Assembly: GCF_000225345.1 (NCBI RefSeq)
Contig: NC_015977.1
Span: forward strand, 3,410,001 to 3,474,000
DNA from: Roseburia hominis A2-183
GTDB taxonomy: Bacteria; Bacillota; Clostridia; Lachnospirales; Lachnospiraceae
Direction: 5' to 3'
Length of the DNA stretch: 64,000 nucleotides
In this document: piece after piece, positions 12,522 to 21,387 of the stretch
Position numbering within the stretch: position 1 is the stretch's first letter
Layout of the letters: each line of letters opens with the position of its first letter
Notes under the pieces: model-generated
The model's input: the letters and a program-made list of their open reading frames with translations, nothing else
What the model was told of the DNA's origin: nothing
The model's database searches: none
Translations under genes and position numbers: made by a program

Positions 12522-12956
12522 TTATAGAGCTTCATTTTCTCTGCTGTCCGAAGGCACATCACCTCTTCCTCCAAGCTTTGAAATGAATCTATGTGCAAGG
12601 GGCTGCAGATACGCTGATATCTTCAATCCCAAAACACCAATAAATGCTGCCGGCAGACTGCCAAGCTCCCACTTCATCATCACGAAAAACACAATGACGA
12701 CCACCAGATACCTGGTAATGGACCGGGCGATAATCTTCGACCGGGCTTTCGCCTCCCCGTAGATCTCAACCGCATCCCGCAGAACCACCGCCATATTGAC
12801 CGCCATCCCGCAGGCAAGGGCAATGCCTATGGCAAGTCCGGTAGTAAATCGCAGCTTGTCCGGCACGAACCAGATTCCCGCCAGAAAAACCGCCGCCCCA
12901 TATACAATAATTCCCAGAACAAGACCGGGCAATGCATCATTTAGTCTTCTCAACAT
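12522..12956 (-). CDS. atpI: ATP synthase subunit I (AtpI-like membrane protein)
   Basis: About 144 residues with four hydrophobic segments. The position directly before atpB and the hydrophobic pattern identify it as the accessory subunit I, which helps c-ring assembly or ion supply in related bacteria. ATG 12956 lies inside the end of the previous gene. Confidence 0.8.
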   Translation of the reverse strand: MLRRLNDALPGLVLGIIVYGAAVFLAGIWFVPDKLRFTTGLAIGIALACGMAVNMAVVLRDAVEIYGEAKARSKIIARSITRYLVVVIVFFVMMKWELGSLPAAFIGVLGLKISAYLQPLAHRFISKLGGRGDVPSDSRENEAL

Positions 12957-13188
12957 GATCCCGCTTCCCCTCATCTCCCTGTCCGTAGATCTTCTTAGCC
13001 ATCTTAAATATATTATTAAATCCGGCAAGTGCGCCCATGATAAACAACGGCACTGTTATGATGGGCATTCCGTATTTTTTCCCCAGCCACGCACCGAGCA
13101 GCGTGCACATCACGATCGGCACGATCATGTTCAGTCCAAACTGCAGAATCAGTGTCAAAGACTGGAAAACCTTTCGCTGATTTTTCAT
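12937..13188 (-). CDS. AtpZ/AtpI-type accessory membrane protein
   Basis: About 83 residues with two membrane segments (LQFGLNMIVPIVMCTLLGAWLG and ITVPLFIMGALAGFNNIF), the usual AtpZ layout. AtpZ with AtpI is linked to Mg/Ca uptake or assembly of the synthase. ATG 13188 is chosen because GAGGATTT precedes it; longer in-frame starts lack the family N-terminus. First gene of the operon. Confidence 0.8.
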   Translation of the reverse strand: MKNQRKVFQSLTLILQFGLNMIVPIVMCTLLGAWLGKKYGMPIITVPLFIMGALAGFNNIFKMAKKIYGQGDEGKRDHVEKTK

Positions 13189-13261
13189 ATAAATCCTCAC
13201 CGTACCGCAGTCTCTGCTGCAACCATTGCCTATTATTTTTCCCATAACAAATTCTTTTATA

Positions 13262-13290
13262 AGTATAAAAGATTTGTAAAGAAAAATCAA
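13262..13290 (-). promoter_or_regulatory. atp operon promoter
   Basis: On the minus strand TTGATT (13285-13290), a 17-base spacer and TATACT (13262-13267), about 70 bases before the first gene. The IS200-type element ends only about 50 bases further upstream. Confidence 0.7.
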
Positions 13291-13502
13291 CCGACGCAAA
13301 GAAACTGTTTTAAAAATAAATGGATATTCTGGAATTTACTGACAGTCGCCGCCACCCTTAAAAAGGGTGGCTCGGGACGCTGGGTGTAACCCCTTGGTAC
13401 CCGACAGCGTCTCAAGGCGCCCTAGACTTTCTCTTCGTTCAAGTCACTATTGCACTTGACGCGTTGCTTATGCCCATGAATGGGCGTTTGTACTACTTCG
13501 AC

Positions 13503-13958
13503 TTAACCCTTAAAAGGGTCTTCGTACTCCTTCACACTTAATTTATCTTGCATAATATCGTACTTTTCTTGATCTTGAATATACTTTTTTATTGTCGTTT
13601 CATTTAATCCTACGGTGCTGACATAATATCCCTCTGACCAGAAATGTCTGTTTCCAAATTTATATTTGAGATTTGCATGTCTGTCAAAAATCATAAGCGC
13701 TGACTTTCCCTTTAAATATCCCATAAAACTCGACACGCTCATCTTTGGCGGAATACTTACTAGCATATGAATATGGTCAGGCATGAGATGCCCTTCAATA
13801 ATCTCCACGCCCTTATATGCACATAACTGTTTCAGAATATCACGTATATCCTCTTTTAATTGATTATAAATAATTTTTCGTCTATACTTAGGAGTAAATA
13901 CAATATGGTATTTACACATCCATTTTGTATGGGCGAGATCATTAGACTTATTCGCCAT
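13503..13958 (-). CDS. tnpA: IS200/IS605 TnpA, Y1-type transposase
   Basis: 151 residues, full family length. The HUH motif is PDHIHMLV and the nucleophilic Tyr lies in the SEGYYVSTVG region near the C-terminus. HTKWMCKYHIVFTPKYRRK is the typical N-terminus. The enzyme cuts and rejoins single-stranded DNA at the terminal hairpins. Its ribosome binding site is buried in an inverted repeat. Confidence 0.93.
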   Translation of the reverse strand: MANKSNDLAHTKWMCKYHIVFTPKYRRKIIYNQLKEDIRDILKQLCAYKGVEIIEGHLMPDHIHMLVSIPPKMSVSSFMGYLKGKSALMIFDRHANLKYKFGNRHFWSEGYYVSTVGLNETTIKKYIQDQEKYDIMQDKLSVKEYEDPFKG

Positions 13959-14020
13959 AAAACACCTTTCCTTTCTTGCAATAGTGACTGAACAACTCTA
14001 TTGTAACGGAAAGGTGTTTT
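13959..14020 (-). promoter_or_regulatory. inverted repeat covering the tnpA ribosome binding site
   Basis: 13-base perfect arms AAAACACCTTTCC (13959-13971) and GGAAAGGTGTTTT (14008-14020). In the mRNA the Shine-Dalgarno GGAAAGG is paired, which should keep transposase translation low, as known for IS200 elements. Confidence 0.75.
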
Positions 14021-14130
14021 TCTGTATAACGATTTGACTCCACCCGCATAGCAGGTGGGTTTTTGCTTCATGCGTACTTCGTTTCTCTGTTGAGAAACTC
14101 GTAAACACGCATTCAGCAGGCTAAAGCCTA

Positions 14131-14164
14131 ATGACAAAAAGGAGCCGCCATCTCTGGCGGCTCC
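14131..14164 (-). terminator. terminator of the sua5-upp-deaminase operon
   Basis: 9-base perfect arms (GGAGCCGCC at 14141-14149 and its complement at 14156-14164) followed on the minus strand by TTTTT. Confidence 0.9.
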
Positions 14165-14177
14165 AAAAGTCCTTTTT

Positions 14178-14663
14178 CTACAGCTGAATCGTGACGGTTC
14201 TGCCGGTATGTTCGTATTTCTGTATATCCACCCCTGCGGCAGAGAGCATCTTCCGCGACGCGATGGTTGACGGCGTCCCGTTATACTTGTCGCTGTCGTA
14301 AACCAGCCGCTTGATGCCTGCCTGGATGATTGCCTTGGCACATTCGTTGCACGGAAACAGCGTGACATACATGGTCGCGCCCTCAAGGCTTCCCCCGCGG
14401 TAATTTAAAATCGCATTCAGTTCGCTGTGCGTCGTATAGAAATACTTGTTCTCAAGCGGTTCGCCCTCGCGCGCCCACGGGAAGTCGTCATCCGAACAGC
14501 CCGTCGGAAAGCCATTGTATCCCATGGAAAGAATCTTGTGCTCCTCACTGACAATGCAGGCTCCCACCTGTGTATTCGGATCTTTGGAGCGCATCCCCGA
14601 CAAGGTCGCAACGCCCATAAAGTATTCATCCCAGCTGATATAATCTGTACGTTTTCCGCTCAT
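14178..14663 (-). CDS. deoxycytidylate (dCMP) deaminase
   Basis: 161 residues of the zinc-dependent cytidine deaminase fold. HSELNAIL gives the zinc-binding His and catalytic Glu, and PCNECAKAI gives two zinc Cys. The insert between residues about 25 and 75 (NTQVGACIVSEEHKIL, YNGFPTGCSDDDFPW) is typical of dCMP deaminases. It makes dUMP for thymidylate synthesis. Last gene of a pyrimidine-linked operon, 42 bases after upp. Confidence 0.9.
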   Translation of the reverse strand: MSGKRTDYISWDEYFMGVATLSGMRSKDPNTQVGACIVSEEHKILSMGYNGFPTGCSDDDFPWAREGEPLENKYFYTTHSELNAILNYRGGSLEGATMYVTLFPCNECAKAIIQAGIKRLVYDSDKYNGTPSTIASRKMLSAAGVDIQKYEHTGRTVTIQL

Positions 14664-14705
14664 GTTCCTATCACTCCCACCTGCGTCCGCCGCATCAAAC
14701 AGATT

Positions 14706-15335
14706 CTATTTCGTGCCGAAAATACGATCTCCCGCATCTCCGAGTCCCGGTACAATGTAGCCGTGCTCGTTCAGATGATCGTCGAGCGCGCCGATGTAGA
14801 TATCCACATCCGGATGTGCCTCCTGCATCTTTTTCACACCTTCCGGTGCTGCGATAATGCACATCAGGCGGATATTTTTTACGCCTTTATCCTTTAACAT
14901 CTGAATCGCCGCAACCGAAGATCCTCCTGTCGCAAGCATCGGGTCTACCACAAACACCTCTCTGTTTGCGCAGTCTGCCGGAAGCTTGCAGTAATATTCT
15001 ACCGGCTCTAATGTCTCAGGATCACGGTATAATCCAATATGTCCGACCTTGGCTGCCGGAATCATGTTGAGCATACCGTCCACCATGCCGAGTCCGGCGC
15101 GTAAGATCGGGACAACGGCAAGCTTTTTGCCCTTTAATTCTTTGACCGTGGTCTTGCAGATCGGCGTGTTAATCTCCACATCTGTAAGCTTTAAGTCTCT
15201 GGTTGCCTCGTAGCACATCAGCATTGCAATCTCGCTGACCAGTGTACGGAAATCCTTAGAACCGGTCTCCTCCCTGCGGATAATTCCAATCTTGTGCTGA
15301 ATCAGCGGGTGATCCATAACTACTACTTTTGACAT
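14706..15335 (-). CDS. upp: uracil phosphoribosyltransferase
   Basis: 209 residues. It salvages uracil with PRPP to form UMP. The PRPP loop is [12 protein letters not shown] and the uracil-binding C-terminus is [17 protein letters not shown]. Full length. Lies between the LMW-PTP-like gene and the dCMP deaminase. Confidence 0.96.
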   Translation of the reverse strand: MSKVVVMDHPLIQHKIGIIRREETGSKDFRTLVSEIAMLMCYEATRDLKLTDVEINTPICKTTVKELKGKKLAVVPILRAGLGMVDGMLNMIPAAKVGHIGLYRDPETLEPVEYYCKLPADCANREVFVVDPMLATGGSSVAAIQMLKDKGVKNIRLMCIIAAPEGVKKMQEAHPDVDIYIGALDDHLNEHGYIVPGLGDAGDRIFGTK

Positions 15336-15364
15336 TTTTTGTACCTTCCCTTCTTACACAGAGC

Positions 15365-15838
15365 CTAGTCTGTGCCGTTATCTTCACTTTCATTCAATAG
15401 GTTCACAAGCTTTAAGATCGTCTTGCGCATCGTCTCATAGCAGAGTCCGTACGCCTGAAGCGTCCCCCCGTAGGGATCGATGATCTCAAGTTCGTCTCCT
15501 ACCAGTTCCGTAAGAACATAGACATTCTCCGGATCGGCGTGCCCGTACTTTTCCAGAATCTTCTCTCTCTGGCTGTGTTCCATGACTAAAACGAGCGCAT
15601 CCTCCGAAAAATCCTCCTCCGTCAACTGGGTGGACATGAATCCATCCATATTGATACCATTGCTTATCATAACAGTTTCCGCCTTCTGATTCAATGGTTC
15701 CGGAAATAAAACCACCAGTCCCCTGGCAAGTATTTCCACCGGATGTTTTAAATTGCATTCCTGCAGAATTCCTGCAGCCATAGGTGCTCTGCAGGTGCCG
15801 CTTTCTGCAACAAATATGATTCGATTATATTGTCTCAT
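15365..15838 (-). CDS. low-molecular-weight protein phosphatase-like protein lacking the nucleophile Cys
   Basis: 157 residues with the LMW-PTP fold. The P-loop should read Cys-x5-Arg-Ser, but here it is FVAESGTCRAP: the first Cys is Ala and the Ser after Arg is Ala. The general-acid loop DPYGG and the Arg remain. It therefore cannot act by the normal cysteine mechanism and may be a phospho-binding pseudo-enzyme. Its place after sua5 matches the ywlC-ywlE pairing in Bacillus, where YwlE is an active arginine phosphatase. Confidence 0.8.
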   Translation of the reverse strand: MRQYNRIIFVAESGTCRAPMAAGILQECNLKHPVEILARGLVVLFPEPLNQKAETVMISNGINMDGFMSTQLTEEDFSEDALVLVMEHSQREKILEKYGHADPENVYVLTELVGDELEIIDPYGGTLQAYGLCYETMRKTILKLVNLLNESEDNGTD

Positions 15839-15866
15839 AGAAATGTCTGCCCTCTCCCTGATGTAG

Positions 15867-16919
15867 CTATACCGGAATCACCTGATGCCCCGCCGCCTTC
15901 AGCAGACGGTTCATAATTGCCTGACCGATGCGCGGTGTGGCAAAACTCTCCGAGTAGATCGCATCCACATTCCAGTCGTCGAACTCGCGCAGGATCTTAT
16001 ACAGGTGTCTGGCAATGGCATCCTCATCTTCCCTGGCGCCGATGCTGACAACGTGATCCGCCTCGTAGCGTAAAAACGTCTCATCCGTAGCGATCACTCC
16101 GACTTTCTGTCCGAGCTGCTGCTTTTCTCTGACCAGCTCATTGATTCTGGCAACGACCTTGTCCGTCTCGCCCTCCACCAGCACAAGATCCGCCTTGGGC
16201 GCATAATGCTTGTACTTCATGCCGGGCGCTTTCGGCTTTCTGGTGGAATCCGACGCAATAATTCCCGGATCCATGCAGACTTTCTCGCCGAGAACCTCCT
16301 GCAGCATCTCCTGTGTGATATATCCCGGGCGCAGGATCATCGGCGTCGACTCGCTCAGATCAACGATCGTCGACTCGATCCCGATGCCGACCGGCCCTCC
16401 GTCCAGAATCATCGGTATTCTGCCGTCCATATCAAGCGCCACGTGGGACGCCTCGGTAGGGCTCGGCTTGCCGGATGTGTTAGCGCTTGGCGCTGCAATC
16501 AGGCATCCGCTCCCCTCGATCAGCCGGAGCGCTACCGGATGCTTCGGCATACGGATTGCCACGGTATCCATCCCGCCCGTGGTCTCATAAGGGACTCTGT
16601 CATTTTTCCATACGATCATGGTAAGCGGTCCCGGCCAGAACGCGTCCGCAAGCTTCTTCGCCTGCGGCGGTACCTCCCTCGCGATCGATACCAGATCTTC
16701 AAACTTTGAAATATGTACAATCAGCGGATTATCCGAAGGTCTTCCCTTCGCCGCATAAATCTTTTTCGATGCCTCCGGGTGCAGCGCATCCGCCCCCAGT
16801 CCGTATACCGTCTCCGTCGGAAATGCCACCAGCTCTCCCGCGCGGATCAGATCACACGCCTCTTTCATGGCTGCATCGTCTATATTCGCAGAATCTATCT
16901 TAACAACCTTTGTCTGCAT
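15867..16919 (-). CDS. sua5: threonylcarbamoyl-AMP synthase
   Basis: 350 residues. The YrdC domain (1-210) has FPTETVYGLGADA and SANTSGKPSPTEA; a linker leads to a C-terminal Sua5 domain (about 230-350), so this is the long form. It makes threonylcarbamoyl-AMP for the t6A modification of ANN-decoding tRNAs. First gene of the operon, with its own promoter and GAGAGG before the ATG. Confidence 0.94.
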   Translation of the reverse strand: MQTKVVKIDSANIDDAAMKEACDLIRAGELVAFPTETVYGLGADALHPEASKKIYAAKGRPSDNPLIVHISKFEDLVSIAREVPPQAKKLADAFWPGPLTMIVWKNDRVPYETTGGMDTVAIRMPKHPVALRLIEGSGCLIAAPSANTSGKPSPTEASHVALDMDGRIPMILDGGPVGIGIESTIVDLSESTPMILRPGYITQEMLQEVLGEKVCMDPGIIASDSTRKPKAPGMKYKHYAPKADLVLVEGETDKVVARINELVREKQQLGQKVGVIATDETFLRYEADHVVSIGAREDEDAIARHLYKILREFDDWNVDAIYSESFATPRIGQAIMNRLLKAAGHQVIPV

Positions 16920-17017
16920 ATTATTCGCCTCTCAACTGTTGTGCCTTTGCGGCCGTCATATGCACTGTCTCCTGACCTGCTTTACAGTGCGTGCATGACC
17001 GCTTCGCTTTCGTGAAC

Positions 17018-17046
17018 ATTATTGCATAATTTCACGATTTAGGCAA
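17018..17046 (-). promoter_or_regulatory. promoter of the sua5 operon
   Basis: Minus-strand TTGCCT (17041-17046), 17-base spacer, AATAAT (17018-17023), about 100 bases before sua5. Divergent from the galM promoter. Confidence 0.6.
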
Positions 17047-17097
17047 GTTTGACATTTCGCCCGCTATGGGCATTCTTCCGAAAATAGGGCAATTCAC

Positions 17098-17126
17098 TTG
17101 CCATGTTTTTGCAAATGTGGCATAAT
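17098..17126 (+). promoter_or_regulatory. galM promoter
   Basis: TTGCCA (17098-17103), 17-base spacer, CATAAT (17121-17126), about 45 bases before galM. Confidence 0.65.
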
Positions 17127-17171
17127 TATCTGCGTTAGGTTTGTCCTGATATAAATGGAAAGGAGTTTCCT

Positions 17172-18209
17172 ATGAAGATTACAAAGTCAGATTTTGGCAC
17201 ATTAAACACAGGAGAAAATATTTATATATACCATATGGAGAACGCAAACGGCGCTTATGTGGAAGTCATCAATTTCGGCTGCCGTCTCGTAAAGATCGTG
17301 GTTCCGGACCGCGACGGAAAAATGACGGACGTCTGCCTCGGTTTCGATTCCATGGAAGATTACGCGCGCGACAACGCCAGCCTCGGCGCAGTTGTCGGCC
17401 GTGTTGCCAATCGTATCAAGGACGGTCATTTCTGTCTGGATGGCAAGGAATACCAGCTTGCCATCAACAACGGCTCCAACCATCTGCACGGCGGACTGAT
17501 CGGCTACGCTTCCAAGCCCTGGGACGCAAAGATCAAGGATGACAAACTCATTTTAACCATGAATTCCTACGACGGCGAGGAAGGTTATCCGGGCAATCTC
17601 ACACTTTCCGTAACCTACGGCTGGTCGGAGGACAATGAGCTGTCCCTTCTCTACGAAGCTTCCACGGATGCGGATACGCTGTTAAACGTTACCAGCCACG
17701 GCTATTTCAATCTGAACGGTGAAGGCTCCAGTGAGGTTTTATCCCACGAGCTTTTCATTGACGCCGATCAGATCACAGAGCTCGATGACTCACAGGCACC
17801 GACCGGCAGATTCCTTCCGGTAGAGGGAACGCCGTTTGATTTCCGCTCCATGCACACCATCGGAAAACTGATGGATTCCGACTACGAGCAGTATCACAAG
17901 TTCGGCACCTACGATCACAATTTCGTCATCAATGGCACCGGATTCCGTGAGGCAGCGGTTCTCCAGTCAAAGGAGAGCGGTATCCGCATGACATGCTTTA
18001 CCGATCAGCCGGGTATGCAGCTGTATGTGGCAAACCAGCCGATCGAGGTCACCGGCAAGAACGGTACGCAATATGCCTGCCATACGAGCGTGTGTCTCGA
18101 GACACAGCATTTTCCGGACGCGATCAACCATGACAATTTCCCGAGCATCGTGCTGACACCGGATGAGCCGTTCCGTTCCAAGACACTGTATCATTTTTCA
18201 ACATTCTAG
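17172..18209 (+). CDS. galM: aldose 1-epimerase
   Basis: 345 residues of the galactose mutarotase family. It interconverts alpha and beta anomers of hexoses. The substrate and catalytic His lie in HLHGG and TSHGYFNLNG; the catalytic Glu is in VCLETQHFPDA near the C-terminus. AAAGGAG precedes ATG 17172. No other galactose genes are near, so it is probably a housekeeping mutarotase. It ends at a strong terminator. Confidence 0.93.
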   Translation: MKITKSDFGTLNTGENIYIYHMENANGAYVEVINFGCRLVKIVVPDRDGKMTDVCLGFDSMEDYARDNASLGAVVGRVANRIKDGHFCLDGKEYQLAINNGSNHLHGGLIGYASKPWDAKIKDDKLILTMNSYDGEEGYPGNLTLSVTYGWSEDNELSLLYEASTDADTLLNVTSHGYFNLNGEGSSEVLSHELFIDADQITELDDSQAPTGRFLPVEGTPFDFRSMHTIGKLMDSDYEQYHKFGTYDHNFVINGTGFREAAVLQSKESGIRMTCFTDQPGMQLYVANQPIEVTGKNGTQYACHTSVCLETQHFPDAINHDNFPSIVLTPDEPFRSKTLYHFSTF

Positions 18210-18262
18210 CAGAAGCTCCAGCATGGAATATATTTCGTAACAGCATTATGTGCTAATTTAAG

Positions 18263-18298
18263 TACACGGCTTTTTTGACTTGAAAGCCGTGTATTTTT
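18263..18298 (+). terminator. terminator after galM
   Basis: Arms TACACGGCTTT (18263-18273) and its complement (18283-18293), then TTTTT. Confidence 0.88.
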
Positions 18299-18334
18299 GT
18301 ATTAGAATGTCTTAAAGGTTATCTATAAGGGTAG

Positions 18335-18541
<207 letters not shown>

Positions 18542-18556
18542 TCTTTCGTACATAGC

Positions 18557-18590
18557 AAAAAGCCGTCACGCTTGTGACGGCTTTTTCTTT
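18557..18590. terminator. bidirectional terminator between ferredoxin and merR
   Basis: Arms AGCCGTCAC (18561-18569) and GTGACGGCT (18574-18582) flanked by A- and T-runs. The merR stop codon is inside the hairpin, so both convergent genes share it. Confidence 0.9.
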
Positions 18591-19276
18591 TTCCAGAGTT
18601 TCTTTTCTTTCTGTTCGTCCTTTTTGCGGATATTTCCACGGATCGCAGCATCCAGCCTGCGGAAGCGGTCCTCCTCTGCCTCTTCCCGCTCCCGCATGAG
18701 GTAATTCATCTCCTTGATCACCTGTTTTCCTACCTCCTCGCTGATGCTTTGCCCCAGTTCTTCATTGTTGGCGGCAAGCGCTTTTCCCACTATCTCGGTC
18801 ATCAGTTCTGTGAACTGTGCCATCTTATCCGTATTGTTTAGAATACTCTGCGGGCTCTCGGCGGTCGTTTTTACCGGAAGCTGCTGGGGTGCAGCGGACT
18901 GCACCGGCTGCACGGATTGCTGCACCGGCTGTACCACTGCTGCCGGCTGTGCCGCGACCGGTTGTACCGGCTGCGGGATTGCAGCGGCCGCTCCCGCAGA
19001 AAGCGGTGCCTGTCCCACGGGAATCGGTGCTTCTGCCGTCAGCCCCTCGATCGGTCCGTTATGTACAATCATGCGTATCGCCTTCAACTGATAGCCCTGT
19101 TCCTTTAGTTCCTTGATTCTCTGAAATTCCGCAATGTTTTCCTTCGTATAATACCGGTGTCCCATCTCATTGCGCGGAATATTCAGTTCCAGTTCATCTT
19201 CCCAGTAACGTAACACATGTGATTCGACGTGGACGATATTTGCCGCATCGGAAATCATATAACGTACCTTTTCCAT
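18566..19276 (-). CDS. MerR-family transcriptional regulator with a Pro/Gln-rich linker
   Basis: 236 residues. The N-terminal MerR winged helix is clear (MISDAANIVHVESHVLRYWE, then NEMGHRYYTKENI). Residues about 75-140 are low complexity, rich in Pro, Gln, Val and Ala (repeats of QPVQ). The C-terminal ~90 residues are helical and charged, ending in a Lys-rich tail. No metal or drug-binding Cys is visible, so the ligand is unknown. Such linker-containing MerR proteins are common in Lachnospiraceae. Confidence 0.85.
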   Translation of the reverse strand: MEKVRYMISDAANIVHVESHVLRYWEDELELNIPRNEMGHRYYTKENIAEFQRIKELKEQGYQLKAIRMIVHNGPIEGLTAEAPIPVGQAPLSAGAAAAIPQPVQPVAAQPAAVVQPVQQSVQPVQSAAPQQLPVKTTAESPQSILNNTDKMAQFTELMTEIVGKALAANNEELGQSISEEVGKQVIKEMNYLMREREEAEEDRFRRLDAAIRGNIRKKDEQKEKKLWKKKKPSQA

Positions 19277-19395
19277 ACACCCTCCTATATTGTAATTCCT
19301 TAACTTATATTATAGGTGTATCGATTCTTCCGTACAACAAAAACCGCTCGTCTTATTGCGACACAAATCGCCGGTCTTTCTTATTTTTCACAGAA

Positions 19396-19632
19396 CTAGG
19401 CGAGTGTTCTGACCCACGCCTCCATCTGCGCTCTGTCATATCCGTTCAACATCTTACCGCTCTTCCAGTTCACGCTGTCCGGGCAGAGTGCATGCAGCAC
19501 TGCTTCTGTTTTTCCCATACCGCTTCCGCCAGATGTTGCAAACGGGATCACCGTCTTTCCGGAAAAATCATAGCTCTCCAGGAACGTGTTGATGATCGTC
19601 GGCGCAACGTACCACCAGATCGGGAATCCTGC
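19396..19632 (-). pseudogene. flavodoxin, 3' fragment left by element insertion
   Basis: About 78 residues of a long-chain flavodoxin C-terminal half: [18 protein letters not shown], then [17 protein letters not shown] (FMN-binding loop), ending at a normal stop. Similarity begins abruptly at GFPIWW; the FMN phosphate loop and first ~75 residues are missing and the sequence upstream turns AT-rich and unrelated. The missing 5' part is not in this window. I infer that the accessory element entered this gene at about 19.63 kb. Confidence 0.8.
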
Positions 19633-19806
19633 ATCTGTCAAGACTGGGACAAAAAAAATTTTATTTTTTTCTGTACATATTCTATCAAACCCTTACTGAT
19701 TTTTAAAGTACAGAATAGTTTATTACTATTAACCTTTTCGTTATTACCCATAGAAGAAGCCAGCAGCTTTTTCACTACTGGCTTTCTATATTACTCATTT
19801 TGTTTA

Positions 19807-21387
19807 CTACACTGCATTTCGGATAAAGTTCTCACCCTTAAACACAACTTCTATATCTTTGTCGTTGTAAATGAGCACCTTATCAATTATGTTTGAAAGT
19901 ACATCTCCGTCATACTGCTCCAGCATACTATACTGGGTTAGCTGTTCTATCTTCTCCTCTGCGTCAGGCTCCTGATTTGCAACTTTCTCCTGCAAATCTG
20001 ATATCTGATTCTCCAGATCAGCTAACAGCTCTTGGTTTGTTTTTCTTAACTGCACATATTCTTCTTTTGTGTACTTTCCCTCTCTGTATGACTGATAACA
20101 AGAAACTGTGCTGTTTGATATTCTGTCATACTCCGCTTTAAGCTCACTAATCAAATACTCATCGCTTGTCACCTTCCTTTTATCCTTTGATGCCTTTTTA
20201 AGTTCTTCTTCCTGTATAAGTGTTCTACAGATTTCCTTTGTGATTTCCAGCACCTTGTCCTGTGCTTCTGACTTCAGCATAAAAATCTGCTGACATTCGC
20301 CAGTCCTTACCATCCTGCGTTTTGGACAGAGGAGCTTCGGTGTACATACTGCACTGGAATTCATCAGCTTTCTCCCACAATAGGGGCAGATAAAAAGATT
20401 TTTCTTACGTTTCTTTGTACTCTTTTCAATCCCTCTGGCTTCAACCCGTAGCATTTTATTGACTTCATCAAACATTTCATCGCTTACTATTCTTGGTATT
20501 GCACCTTCTACAACAGACCAGTCCTCTTTATTTCGTTTGCGAACCTTCTTATTATCTCCAAAACCAACAGTTTCACATTTATTCTGGATCATTATTCCTT
20601 TGTACTGCTCATTCTGGACAATCGCTATAACTTCTGAATTATCCCACATATAATCCCCTTTATTATGAACCGGAACATAATTGATTCCATTCTTCCACTG
20701 GTTTTGAACTCTTGTCGGGATTTTTCTCTCATTTAATATGCGGGCAACCTCACTTGCATTATATCCTGCAATGATCAGTGAAAATATCTCCACAACAACC
20801 TTTGCAGCTTCTTCATCTATTATCAGCTTATGCTTATCGTCTGGATCTTTCTTGTATCCATAGCAGACAAATGATGCCGTGTATTCGCCGCTCAGATTTC
20901 TTGTCCTTCTGGCACTCTTTACCTTTCTTGATAAATCCATACTGTAAAGCTGGTAAATCAGATTCTTATAAGCTACATCCATTCCTCCGGTAACACCAAA
21001 GTTTCTGTCACTGTCATAATTATCGTTGACAGAAATAAACCTCATTCCCATTGCAGGGAATACAAACTCCAGATAGTTGCCTACTTCAAGGTAATCCCTT
21101 CCAAATCGTGAAAAGTCTTTTACTATGATACATTCAAATCTTCCAAGCTCTGCGTCCTGTATGAGCCTTTGGAATTCTGCCCTGTTATTGAACATTGTTC
21201 CCGAATATCCGTCATCAAAGTATTCCAGTACCTCAAAACCTGCAAATTCCTCTGTTTTCTTGATATACGCATACAAGAGTTTTCTCTGTCCTGTAATACT
21301 GTTACTTTCGTCTTTTGTTCCTTCTTTTACCTCCTCATCCGCATCCGAGAGACGGATATAAAAGGCTAATTTTCTTTTCTCAGCCAT
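19807..21387 (-). CDS. large serine recombinase 1
   Basis: 526 residues. The resolvase catalytic domain (1-150) has the active-site Ser in FYIRLSDADE and EDGYSG-type DDGYSGTMFNRAEFQRL; IVKDFSRFGRDYLEVGNYLE follows. A recombinase DNA-binding domain and a zinc ribbon (CPYCGRKL ... CPKRRM) come next, then a coiled coil. Its ATG overlaps the stop of recombinase 2 (TAATG). These enzymes integrate and excise elements at short att sites without host factors. Confidence 0.93.
   Translation of the reverse strand: MAEKRKLAFYIRLSDADEEVKEGTKDESNSITGQRKLLYAYIKKTEEFAGFEVLEYFDDGYSGTMFNNRAEFQRLIQDAELGRFECIIVKDFSRFGRDYLEVGNYLEFVFPAMGMRFISVNDNYDSDRNFGVTGGMDVAYKNLIYQLYSMDLSRKVKSARRTRNLSGEYTASFVCYGYKKDPDDKHKLIIDEEAAKVVVEIFSLIIAGYNASEVARILNERKIPTRVQNQWKNGINYVPVHNKGDYMWDNSEVIAIVQNEQYKGIMIQNKCETVGFGDNKKVRKRNKEDWSVVEGAIPRIVSDEMFDEVNKMLRVEARGIEKSTKKRKKNLFICPYCGRKLMNSSAVCTPKLLCPKRRMVRTGECQQIFMLKSEAQDKVLEITKEICRTLIQEEELKKASKDKRKVTSDEYLISELKAEYDRISNSTVSCYQSYREGKYTKEEYVQLRKTNQELLADLENQISDLQEKVANQEPDAEEKIEQLTQYSMLEQYDGDVLSNIIDKVLIYNDKDIEVVFKGENFIRNAV

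Larger units (their letters stand above)
13340..14120 (-). mobile_element. IS200/IS605-family element with one gene
   Basis: The limits are approximate. Subterminal hairpins lie at 13352-13370 (CCACCC/GGGTGG) and 14040-14058 (CCACC/GGTGG), as expected for single-strand transposition by a Y1 transposase. Only tnpA is present; no tnpB. It lies between the atp promoter and the dCMP deaminase terminator and disrupts no visible gene. Confidence 0.8.

Noticed and set aside
13340-14120. IS605-type element with tnpB/RNA-guided nuclease
   Set aside because: No tnpB frame is present; only the Y1 transposase gene.
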